Assembly (NCBI GenBank): GCA_021845325.1
Contig: JAKBRR010000107.1
Span: forward strand, 1-6,341
Direction: 5' to 3'
DNA length: 6,341 nt
Source: Thermoplasmata archaeon
Lineage (GTDB): Archaea > Thermoplasmatota > Thermoplasmata > Thermoplasmatales > Thermoplasmataceae
Within the stretch, counting starts at the first letter, position 1. Each line of letters starts with the position of its first letter. Shown here piece after piece: positions 1 through 6,087 of this stretch. The notes beneath the pieces were generated by a model. It was not told the DNA's origin. It saw nothing but the letters and a program-made list of their open reading frames with translations, and did no database searches. Both the position numbers and the translations under genes were made by a program.

Positions 1-262
1 TTTTTTTTAATATTTCGTTTGCTATGGTCATTTCACCTATTATTGATTTAAGATTCTCATTCTCCTTCATTAAAGCCTTATCAGGATCTTTTCCTTCTAA
101 TCCTTTTCTTCCACCTTCTAAGAACTGATCCTTCCATTTATAAAATAACGATACTGCTATTCCATGGTTCCTGCATATCTCTGTTATAGTAATATTTGGA
201 TTCTGGAATGATTCCATTATAATATTATATTTTTCTTCACTAGTCCATATTCTTCCAGGCAT
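1..262 (-). CDS. IS3-family-type transposase OrfA (partial at window edge)
   Basis: The minus-strand reading frame starts at ATG 262-260 and stays open for 87 codons to the window edge. It begins MPGRIWTSEEKYNI. Residues about 23-46 form a helix-turn-helix with the ITEICRNHGIAVSLFYKWKDQ pattern typical of OrfA of IS3-type elements, which binds the element ends. A charged, leucine-containing segment follows (about 62-85), fitting the OrfA coiled coil, and it ends NEILKK. The start is supported by a GGGAGG Shine-Dalgarno at 271-276, eight bases upstream. The frame leaves the window in a run of eight A on the coding strand, where IS3 elements often make a -1 frameshift into orfB. Family membership is judged from motif pattern only. 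Confidence 0.75.
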   Translation of the reverse strand, partial: MPGRIWTSEEKYNIIMESFQNPNITITEICRNHGIAVSLFYKWKDQFLEGGRKGLEGKDPDKALMKENENLKSIIGEMTIANEILKK

Positions 263-270
263 TTACATTA

Positions 271-276
271 CCTCCC
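271..276 (-). promoter_or_regulatory. Shine-Dalgarno of OrfA
   Basis: CCTCCC on the plus strand reads GGGAGG on the minus strand, eight bases before the OrfA ATG. It is the strongest ribosome binding site in the window and fixes the OrfA start. Most other starts here have weak or no such site. Confidence 0.7.
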
Positions 277-364
277 TTATATATTTATATAAATCATTCG
301 TTATATATATCTCTTTAGCTTTGTATAAGTTTAAACTATCCATAACCAACCCCTTTCAATATAC

Positions 365-688
365 ATGATTTACAAGCAGAGAGAGGAGATAGAGCAGGCA
401 TTTGACGCCATGAAAAATGAGATGGAAAACGACAAAACGTACCTGAGAAGTGATAAATCTGTCAGGGGATATTTCTTCATATCGTTTCTGTCCCTTTACC
501 TTTATTACAGCATCTTTGTCCCCATAAGGGCTGCCGATCTCACAGGAAAATTCTCCGTGAAGGATGCACTTCTGAGGTACTCAAGAGTATACATGATAGA
601 TGACGGCAGGAGGGAGATAATGAGCGAGGTGCCAGCATCTGCAGAGAAACTTGATAAAATACTTGGAACGAATCTATTCCCTAAATGA
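365..688 (+). pseudogene. IS1634/IS4-type transposase, C-terminal fragment
   Basis: An open frame of 107 codons begins MIYKQREEIEQAF and can be read without a stop from about 356. Residues Y3, R6, E10 and K17 fit the Y(2)R(3)E(6)K signature of IS4-superfamily transposases exactly; E10 would be the third catalytic acidic residue of the DDE triad. A hydrophobic segment follows (about 36-55, GYFFISFLSLYLYYS), as is usual at the C-terminus of IS1634-like enzymes. Both other catalytic aspartates and the whole N-terminal half are missing because the IS3-like element abuts at about 348. The apparent ATG is therefore an internal methionine, not a real start. It is on the same strand as the complementary N-terminal fragment at 3643-4360. 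Confidence 0.85.
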
Positions 689-702
689 TTGCGATGTTAG
701 GG

Positions 703-713
703 CTTAAAAAATA
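703..713 (-). terminator. Possible T-tract terminator of the transporter-dehydrogenase operon
   Basis: The minus strand has TATTTTTTAAG about 10-20 bases past the dehydrogenase stop codon. Oligo-T tracts terminate transcription in archaea without needing a hairpin. No stem-loop is visible, so this is a weak call. Confidence 0.35.
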
Positions 714-722
714 GATATAAAA

Positions 723-1775
723 TTAAGGAATTAAGACAACCTTTCCAAATGAACCTTTCTCTGCAATAGAGAACGCCTTCTCCGCCTCTCCAAATTTAAA
801 CCTGTTCGTAACTATCTTACTAAAGTCTATTTTATGGAGTTCAGTGAATTCTATTAGGTCAAACATATTGAGAATATTACCAACCAATATTCCAGAAATA
901 GTAACTCCACGTTCCAAGAATTTTTTTGGACTTATAGAGGTATTATTGAGTCCTGGTCCTATTCCGACAAGACCCACATTGCCTAATGGTTTAACAATTT
1001 CTATTGCATTGTTAATGGCTCCGTTGTTCCCAGTGAAATCAAGTGCAACGTCAACTTCTTGTGTGGAATCTGATAATGTATTTAGAGTGATTTTCAATTC
1101 TTCTATCGTCGATACTACGTGACGGAAACCTAACCTTTTAGCAATTTCACGACGCTCACTTGAAAGCTCAACTCCAATTGGTACAACACCCATTTTTTCT
1201 AAAATCAGACCTGCTGTTATGCCTAGTGGTCCAAGCCCAAAGACAACAACGATGTCCCCAGCTTTAATTCCAACTTTACGAATAATGTTAAATGCCGTAA
1301 TCCCATTGCAGCCTATTATTGAACCAGCTTCGAAATTTATAAATCGAGGTATTTTGAAACAAACCTCATCTGGAGCCAGTATATAATCGCTAAAAGTTCC
1401 TGTTGACAAAATTGGAGTTACTGATTGCCCCATAACCATAGTATTAGTTTTTCCGGTTTTACAATATTGTGGCCAACCCCTTCTACAACTCTCACAATAT
1501 CCACAACCATATCTATGAAATATAGCTACTCTATCTCCCGGACTCACATTCTTTACGTTTTCTCCAATTTTTTCAACTATTCCAGAACCTTCATGGCCTG
1601 CTATATAGGAAACTCTCTCTCCAAGTTCTTCTCTAGGACTCCTGTAGAAATGGAGATCACTTCCACAAATGCTAGCGGCCTTTGTACGTATTAAAACTTG
1701 GTTAGATAGTACGTTAGGTATTTGAAAATCCTCAATTGCTACTTGCTTCTCTCCCTTTATTTCTATCCCTCTCAT
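723..1775 (-). CDS. Zinc-dependent medium-chain alcohol/polyol dehydrogenase
   Basis: This 350-residue protein has the usual length of cytosolic MDR-family dehydrogenases (alcohol, sorbitol, threonine type). The catalytic zinc site is visible as C37 in SICGSDLHFY and H61-E62 in AGHEGSG, with C156 (IIGCNGITAF) or E149 as the likely third ligand. The structural zinc loop is complete: C91, C94, C97 and C105 in GCGYCESC-x7-C. The Rossmann fold shows GLGPLG at 180-185. E203 at the end of the next strand favours NAD+ over NADP+. The expected reaction is reversible oxidation of a secondary alcohol, polyol or sugar; the substrate is unknown. The ATG overlaps the transporter stop codon (ATGA, 1772-1775), with an AAGGAG motif about 11 bases upstream inside that gene, so translation is probably coupled. 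No disruption is visible. Confidence 0.9.
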   Translation of the reverse strand: MRGIEIKGEKQVAIEDFQIPNVLSNQVLIRTKAASICGSDLHFYRSPREELGERVSYIAGHEGSGIVEKIGENVKNVSPGDRVAIFHRYGCGYCESCRRGWPQYCKTGKTNTMVMGQSVTPILSTGTFSDYILAPDEVCFKIPRFINFEAGSIIGCNGITAFNIIRKVGIKAGDIVVVFGLGPLGITAGLILEKMGVVPIGVELSSERREIAKRLGFRHVVSTIEELKITLNTLSDSTQEVDVALDFTGNNGAINNAIEIVKPLGNVGLVGIGPGLNNTSISPKKFLERGVTISGILVGNILNMFDLIEFTELHKIDFSKIVTNRFKFGEAEKAFSIAEKGSFGKVVLIP

Positions 1776-3163
1776 TTCTCTTCACTCTCCTTGTATAGTT
1801 TGTTCTTTGACACAAGATTGTATTCCCAATCAGCTTGTTCGAGCGTTTTTCCCGTAGAATCGATTGTGAGAAAATAGGTTCCTATGCCAAAAATTAAAGA
1901 TGCTATGATTACGAATAAGAAAGCATCCCTTAGTCCCAGATAAGCGTACAATGTCAGTGCTGGCAAAGCCATTCCAAATGCAAATAATTTGTCCCATCCA
2001 ATCGTCATTCCTCTTAGATGAGTACTAGTTATCTCAACAGAAGGTATATACATCAGAGTGCCTATAAGTCCAACGTTAATGAAGAATATTAGACCTATTG
2101 CTATTACTGCTATGTTTAAATTAATAGTGCCTGTTATATAGGTAACTAGGAACAATGCAGATGGGACAATTGTAAGTAAAAAGCCGAGAGTTCCAGTCAT
2201 TCTACGTCCAGCTTTATCTACTATAAACAACATCAGAATGACTCCGAATAAACCAAAAAAGGCGGTTATAAGTGTATTTTCCAAAGCACGAGTGCCACTT
2301 GCACCAAGCTGAGTGAAAATGGCTGTTCCGTACACTGATGCTATATTTACGGTTAATGCATAACCGGTTGATATCCAGAATATATATAACACGACTCTGG
2401 AATTTTTCTTACTAAAGAACTCTTTTATATTTTCTTTAGCAGTCCTCTTTTTTCCTTCAGGTAGTGTGGTAGCATCTATTTCGAGTCCATATTTCTTAAG
2501 TCTCTTATTTATATCTTCTACCTTGTGCATATTTCCTGTATCAGCAGCCCATCTTATACTCTCAGGGATGTCCTTTCTTAGAAAGAAAAGAATAATTGGC
2601 ACAATCGCAGCAGCTACAAAGTCTATTCTCCATGAAAGATCCTTCGAAACGAGAACTGATAAGGTCAGACTGAGTCCTATTGTTACAAGACCCCCTATTT
2701 TGAAGAAGACCTTCTCCACTGAAAGAATTTTACCTCTTTCTTTTGCTGGTGCATATTCAGAGACTAATGGAACTGCGGCTGCATAATCCAAACCAATGAA
2801 AAATCCAAGTAAAAACCTAGCTATAAAATAGAAAATCCCGTTAAATGAAACTGCAGAGATCAGTGCAAAAGCTGCCATTCCAATTGTGTCATATACAAAA
2901 ATGCTTCTTCTACCTATTAAGTCAGATAGTATCCCTCCTAAAATGCCACCTAATGCTACGCCAACCCAGTAAGAGGCGACCAATATAGCTACAAACACCG
3001 CTGATAAGTGAAATAGAATCCCAACTGTAACTAATGAAACACTTACCCCAAATTCATTAAATGCATCACTGAATGGACCAAGAGAAGCCAATGTTACCAA
3101 CTTTTTTTGAAATGACCCAACCTTTGAGGCGTCCAAAACATTAAATAAGTCATTATTTTCCAT
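1772..3163 (-). CDS. MFS transporter, sugar porter type
   Basis: This 463-residue protein has the length and about 12 hydrophobic segments of a major facilitator transporter and would sit in the cytoplasmic membrane. The first-half motif A appears as GGILSDLIGRR (76-86). It is followed by RFLLGFFIGLDYAAAVPLVSE (116-136) and the sugar-porter-like PAKERGK (139-145). DIPESIRW (198-205) precedes a charged central loop (about 206-255). The second half repeats motif A as VDKAGRR (315-321), and STGKTLEQ (436-443) resembles the C-terminal PETKGKTLEE motif. Import by proton symport is the usual family mechanism. The adjoining dehydrogenase suggests the cargo is its substrate, a sugar, polyol or similar compound. 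The start at 3163 leaves a short leader without a clear Shine-Dalgarno. The sequence looks intact. Confidence 0.9.
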   Translation of the reverse strand: MENNDLFNVLDASKVGSFQKKLVTLASLGPFSDAFNEFGVSVSLVTVGILFHLSAVFVAILVASYWVGVALGGILGGILSDLIGRRSIFVYDTIGMAAFALISAVSFNGIFYFIARFLLGFFIGLDYAAAVPLVSEYAPAKERGKILSVEKVFFKIGGLVTIGLSLTLSVLVSKDLSWRIDFVAAAIVPIILFFLRKDIPESIRWAADTGNMHKVEDINKRLKKYGLEIDATTLPEGKKRTAKENIKEFFSKKNSRVVLYIFWISTGYALTVNIASVYGTAIFTQLGASGTRALENTLITAFFGLFGVILMLFIVDKAGRRMTGTLGFLLTIVPSALFLVTYITGTINLNIAVIAIGLIFFINVGLIGTLMYIPSVEITSTHLRGMTIGWDKLFAFGMALPALTLYAYLGLRDAFLFVIIASLIFGIGTYFLTIDSTGKTLEQADWEYNLVSKNKLYKESEEK

Positions 3164-3187
3164 AAATTAGTCAATTCTTTATAGTTA

Positions 3188-3237
3188 TTAAATATTTGCT
3201 TTGTATTATACTGTATAATACGATTTATAATATTTAA
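3188..3237. promoter_or_regulatory. Operator-like nested palindrome upstream of the transporter
   Basis: Bases 3203-3221 form a perfect 19-bp palindrome, GTATTATAC-T-GTATAATAC. It lies within a second perfect inverted pair, TTAAATATT at 3188-3196 and AATATTTAA at 3229-3237, whose centre differs by only half a base. The core sits 40-58 bases upstream of the transporter ATG, just downstream of a TATA-like box, where archaeal repressors typically act. No regulator gene is in the window. The region is very A/T-rich, which raises the chance of accidental symmetry, especially for the outer arms. Confidence 0.55.
3223..3230 (-). promoter_or_regulatory. TATA-like box of the transporter-dehydrogenase operon
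   Basis: The minus strand reads TTATAAAT here, close to the archaeal TATA consensus. Transcription starting about 25 bases downstream would begin near 3200 and give a leader of roughly 35-40 bases. The 19-bp palindrome lies between this box and the inferred start point, so a bound repressor would block initiation. Several other A/T-rich stretches nearby could serve instead. Confidence 0.4.
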
Positions 3238-3275
3238 TAATACATACATTTTAATATTGTACAAAACCATTGACG

Positions 3276-3300
3276 TAGTGTCTAGAATTATGTGTAAACC
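3276..3300. repeat. Terminal inverted-repeat-like end of an IS256-type element
   Basis: The sequence GTGTCTAGAATTATGTGTAA (from 3278) closely resembles the ends of IS256/mutator-type elements, which often carry TGTCTAGAAxTxTGTGTAAA-like tips. It lies about 30 bases beyond the stop codon of the IS256-type transposase remnant, the expected place for that end. No matching opposite copy is in the window, because the other side of the element is gone. Confidence 0.6.
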
Positions 3301-3328
3301 TAAGGATGCCTTTCCCTGAACATGTCAT

Positions 3329-3570
3329 TTATCTGATCCTTGCACTTATAATGCCCTTTATGACCCTGTTGAACCATTTCTCATTCAATCCCGCTACTCT
3401 GAGATATATTATCTTTATAGCTGCACTTTCATTCGGCAGTGAGTCAATTACCTTTATTCTTCTTCTTATCTCCTTGCTCATTCATCCAATAATGTTGGAT
3501 GAGCACAGTGATCTCTTTATACTGCCAAAATACCGGAACCTATCTTTTCCCATGATTAACAATACATTCT
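3329..3570 (-). pseudogene. IS256-family transposase, decayed C-terminal remnant
   Basis: Read on the minus strand, bases 3481-3329 encode 50 residues beginning MSKEIRRRIKVIDSLPNES and continuing KIIYLRVAGLNEKWFNRV to a TAA stop. This matches the conserved C-terminus of IS256/mutator transposases (the NxEIRRRxxVxxxxPNExA region). Upstream, recognisable pieces (GKDRFRYF, SIKRS, SSNII) are followed by an in-frame TGA at 3484-3482, and alternative-frame pieces such as FWQYKEI suggest further indels. Similarity fades near 3570. The DDE core is absent, so it cannot be active. It occupies most of the gap between the transporter promoter and the next transposase fragment. The plus-strand open frame over the same bases (3306-3581), which looks like a membrane protein, is its antisense shadow. 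Confidence 0.75.
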
Positions 3571-3611
3571 ATCTAAAATAACCTGTTTTAAGGTATCTGT
3601 GAAGGAAAAGA

Positions 3612-3619
3612 TTCTTATA
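3612..3619 (+). promoter_or_regulatory. Possible TATA-like box of the IS1634-type transposase
   Basis: TTCTTATA lies about 27 bases upstream of the ATG at 3643, a spacing that would give a leaderless transcript, common in Thermoplasmatales. The match to consensus is only moderate. Confidence 0.3.
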
Positions 3620-3642
3620 GCTTGTAGTGTAATTATCACTAA

Positions 3643-4360
3643 ATGACATTCATCCGGAGGCTTCCAAAGGGAAAAAACATCTACGTTTACCGTGTGTGAC
3701 AAACCACAGGATAAAGGGAACAAAGGAAGTGAAACAGGATTCTGTGTATTTTTGAAAGGAGATTACCGTGGATGGAAAAACTGTCATACAGGAACCCAGG
3801 AAGAGGATCATGGTGAGGAGGGTCATTGAATCTGCACCATACATAATGTACAGGCATGCTGAAGATTTCGGAATAGTGGATGATTTCATACCTGCCATCA
3901 GCGGTTTCACAAACATGAGGGATGCAGCAGGGAGGATAGTTGAACTGGCTGCAATGGACATGTTCGGTTCCACCGGTTCCATTGAGATGCATACTGGCAT
4001 AAGGGATGGCACAGTGAAGGAGAACCGTGATCTGATCGATTTCATCGGTTCTGAAAATCCCCATATTGCTGCAGTCCTTCAGAGATCAATATCAAAGCGT
4101 ATAGTGAAGGAGTTCGGTTCCTCCGGCATAGTATATGATCTCAGTGCCATACGATACTACGGAAAGAATAATGATCTTGCAGAGTACGGCCATTACTACC
4201 ATTCCAACAGGGAGAACAGGGAGATAAACTTCGTCATGGCAGTGACAGGGGATTCCGGAATACCGGTACACCACAGGATCATGCCCGGCAACATAGTATC
4301 GGTTTCAGCCATCAGCAACCTTGTGATGGAACTGAAGGATTTCGACATCCATTCAGTGAT
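3643..4360 (+). pseudogene. IS1634/IS4-type transposase, N-terminal fragment with frameshift and nonsense codon
   Basis: The frame opens at ATG 3643 with MTFIRRLPKGKNIYVYRV, a typical IS1634 N-terminus. Around 3700-3722 homology moves to another frame, reading GTKEVKQDSVYF, then a TGA at 3753-3755 (probably once GGA, in YLGKE), then KEITVDGKTVIQEPRKRI. The long open part starts at GTG 3768. There, D124 in IVYDLSAIRYYGK is the likely first catalytic aspartate of the DDE triad. Homology stops at about FDIHSVI (residue 198, base 4361), just where the second aspartate (usually a DRGF-like motif) is expected, because an IS21-type remnant begins. It is a pseudogene with at least three lesions: frameshift, stop and 3' loss. 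It does not overlap the C-terminal fragment at 365-688, so one copy or two cannot be decided here. Confidence 0.85.
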
Positions 4361-4373
4361 TGATCTGCGCCCC

Positions 4374-4829
4374 TTAATTTTGAACAGATATTCCGTCTTC
4401 CAATGAGACATTTTCCATCAACCTCCTTTTCCCATCAATATCAATGTGGCCGAATTCACCGAAGTCCACCTGTGACTGTTTTCCCGGCTCTGTTTCATAG
4501 CGGTACACTGCCTGTATCCTCCGATCCTTTCGCAGTTCATGGCAGTATTCCTTCAGTATTGTGTATCCGCCATTGTATCCAATCTTCCTGATCTCCTCTA
4601 GTATCCTGACAGCCGAAAGGTTGTGGTCATCTACGAGTGCCCTGATCCTCTCCCTGTATGGATCAAGCTTTGAACCCCTCTTCCTTTTCCTGTGATCCGC
4701 CAGTCTGGTTGTCCTCAGCAATTTACTGACTGTGTTCCTTGATATGCCAAGGTTCCCCGCGATCTCCCTGTTGATCATTCCCCTATCCTTCATTTCCCTG
4801 ATCATCCTCCACACCTCCAGCCGGTACAA
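4374..4829 (-). pseudogene. istA: IstA-type transposase (IS21), truncated
   Basis: The frame runs 151 codons from a TTG start at 4829 (AGAGGGT lies about five bases upstream), with MYRLEVWRMIREM at the N-terminus. A helix-turn-helix spans about 15-39, INREIAGNLGISRNTVSKLL, as in IstA proteins, which bind the IS21 ends. The catalytic domain begins at EPGKQSQVDFGEFGHIDIDG (114-133), where D122 is the first DDE aspartate. IstA normally has about 400-500 residues. Here the family pattern ends near residue 137 (about base 4415), and the last dozen residues look like read-through into the opposite end of the element. The two remaining catalytic residues and the istB ATPase gene are missing, so it is not a functional transposase. 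It lies antisense to the neighbouring IS1634-type fragment. Confidence 0.85.
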
Positions 4830-4865
4830 TTCAGACCCTCTTCCACATAAGGAAATGGATCAGAA

Positions 4866-4930
4866 TTAAACCAGCGATCTGGATCACTTTTATTCCGGCG
4901 AAAATGCACAAAAATCAACCGGCGATTACA
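4866..4930. repeat. Three end repeats of the IS21-type element with 24-bp spacing
   Basis: Three related 13-mers occur at exactly 24-base intervals: TTAAACCAGCGAT (4866-4878), TTATTCCGGCGAA (4890-4902) and ATCAACCGGCGAT (4914-4926). IS21 elements carry several transposase-binding repeats at each end, so these are probably IstA sites. The outermost lies next to the inferred tip at 4930. The even spacing, a little over two helical turns, would place bound subunits on nearly the same DNA face. Confidence 0.65.
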
Positions 4931-5011
4931 ATGATTCCATAATGCCTCTTTCCGGTGGTGGAACAAGCCTTCTTACAGTTTCATGTGATATGAGTATATT
5001 TCCCATTATGC
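4931..5011. other. Unassigned 81-bp spacer between two IS elements
   Basis: This stretch lies between the IS21-type tip and the left end of the DUF2080-containing element. The minus strand has a short frame from ATG at 5007 (MGNILISHETVRRLVPPPER, 26 codons to a TAA), which I do not recognise. It may be residual host or older IS sequence. It does not read on as the IS1634 transposase in any frame I checked. Confidence 0.4.
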
Positions 5012-5013
5012 GA

Positions 5014-5028
5014 GTGTGGGACGCTATT
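5014..5028 (+). repeat. Left terminal inverted repeat
   Basis: GTGTGGGACGCTATT is the inverse of the right-end repeat with a single mismatch in 15 bases. The transposase stop codon (minus strand TAG, 5031-5029) directly adjoins it. Confidence 0.85.
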
Positions 5029-6059
5029 CTAAGACCTACCCATATTGAACAGATTATGCCACACGCCGGTGCAGAATAAAGCGTTATCTATTCTGTCATC
5101 CCTCCTCTGTGCAACATTCCAGCCAAGCATCTTCTTGTCTGCTGCGAATCCTGATTCTGAATTGCTTCTCTGATGGTACTGTTCCAGATATGGCATTGTT
5201 TTTCGATAAAATCCCTCATGGTATTCTTCCATTTCTGTGATCCATTAAGTGTCGCATTCTTCTTCGGTATTACAAAAACTTTAGTTCCGCCAAGCTTGTC
5301 CATGTATGAAGGTGATGAATAATACCTGTCCAGACGGATGGAATCCATGTGTATCCCCATAATTGCGAGAAAATCCATCGCCCTGTCATACGCCTCCCTT
5401 TCAGATTTCATTGAAGAACCGAATGCTATGTAGAGCCGGGATCGCAGATCCATCAGTGCAAAGGAATACGCGAACAACCGTTTCTTATGAATTTTAGATT
5501 TCTTTGTATCCTTACCATGTTCGGGATTCTCCTTTGCCATGTCCTTCAGTTTCTGTGCATACGATTCATAATTCTTCTTTACGGTTAGAGAATAACCGGT
5601 ACCATCACCTGTTGCGTCAGAATTCATTACATCCTTCCTTTTCAATATCAGCGCATGAAGGTTGTGAATTGCAATAATGACCTCATCATCAGAGTATAAT
5701 CTTTCAACTGTTTTGTATGATATATCTATTCCGGAAAGCATAGAGAAAACAGCAAGCATGTTCGCAAACATCCTATTTGATTCACCCACAAGCTGCTTGA
5801 CCAGGATTAGCTTCACTCTCTGTTCCAGGGTGAGGGAATGCGGATGACCTGGCCTGGGAATGATCTTCATTGAAGATACAGCTTCCTGTATAAGGGGGTC
5901 AAGATCCTTCATTGCTGTTTTGATCCTGGTGGAGAATTCAGGTTCATATGTTCTCCAGTCCCTCTCCTTTTTGGGATGTTCAATCTTATATTTCTTCCCC
6001 AGTGTGCTGTTGATCTCCTCCAGCTTGTATTGAATATCATTGGACAAGATCCTTGGCAT
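5029..6059 (-). pseudogene. IS4-type DDE transposase, frameshifted between the second D and the E
   Basis: The first frame starts at ATG 6059 (MPRILSNDIQYK) and carries D148 in NSDATGDGTGY and D244 in RLDRYYSS, the likely first two DDE residues. The homologous frame changes near 5232-5224. The downstream frame (5232-5029) holds Y19, R22, E26 and K33 in YHQRSNSESGFAADK, an exact Y(2)R(3)E(6)K IS4 signature containing the third acidic residue. Joined, they would give about 343 residues. After the shift the first frame continues without family features to a stop at 5088. One missing base around 5224-5232 explains the break. A programmed shift is less likely because no classical slippery heptamer is present. 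The start lies about 25 bases from a TATA-like box, suggesting a leaderless mRNA. Confidence 0.85.
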
Positions 6060-6080
6060 GGATGTTCATGCATAGAAAGG

Positions 6081-6087
6081 TTAAATA
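6081..6087. promoter_or_regulatory. Shared TATA-like box between divergent IS genes
   Basis: TTAAATA (plus) / TATTTAA (minus) lies in the 51-base gap between the transposase ATG (6059) and the small-protein ATG (6111). Its centre is about 25 bases from one start and 27 from the other, the archaeal box-to-start distance in both directions. Both genes could therefore be leaderless and share one box. A 12-bp palindrome, TATCTATAGATA (6090-6101), sits on the small-gene side and might be a regulatory site. Confidence 0.45.

Larger units (their letters stand above)
1..348 (-). mobile_element. IS3-like element, 5' end only (partial)
   Basis: This is the 5' portion of an insertion sequence transcribed leftward and leaving the window. 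It contains an OrfA-type gene and about 85 bases of A/T-rich leader. The outer tip is inferred near 348, where the minus strand begins 5'-TGGTTATGGATAG, because the coding frame of an unrelated IS1634-like transposase resumes just beyond (about 356). The element therefore appears to have inserted into that transposase gene. The other end, orfB and any target duplication lie outside the window, so the exact tip and family rank are inferred. Confidence 0.6.
4361..4930 (-). mobile_element. IS21-type element, internally deleted remnant
   Basis: The right side has an istA start preceded by phased end repeats, and the minus strand tip reads 5'-TGTAATCGCCGG ending at 4930. On the left, the plus strand from 4361 reads 5'-TGATCTGCGCCCCTTAAT, which resembles the other tip inverted: CGCC, TT, ATTTT, G and CA agree in order, with mismatches and one gap. 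If both tips are right, this is a 570-bp element that lost most of istA and all of istB, leaving both ends. The left tip and internal deletion are inference; the istA end is solid. Confidence 0.55.

Noticed and set aside
844..2786. Plus-strand frames at 844-1122, 1425-1694 and 2466-2786
   Set aside because: They lie opposite the well-supported dehydrogenase and transporter genes, show no family motif and have no promoter or ribosome site of their own.
3306..3581. Plus-strand 91-codon frame resembling a small membrane protein
   Set aside because: The opposite strand carries clear IS256 transposase C-terminal motifs and the region ends in an IS256-like tip. The hydrophobic look is an antisense effect.
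3586..3592. TTTTAAG near the start of the N-terminal IS1634-like fragment, inverse of CTTAAAA at 703-709 after the C-terminal fragment, as possible terminal repeats
   Set aside because: Only seven A/T-rich bases agree and the neighbouring bases do not, so this is too weak to define the IS1634 ends.
3650..4411. Minus-strand frames at 3650-4045, 3687-4064, 4092-4274 and 4196-4411
   Set aside because: They are antisense to the IS1634-like transposase fragment, whose motifs are clear on the plus strand; their translations show no recognisable family.
4357..4935. TGAT on both sides of the IS21-type remnant as a definite target duplication
   Set aside because: It is only four bases, and joining the flanks does not restore the IS1634 transposase frame, so it is mentioned as a possibility but not annotated.
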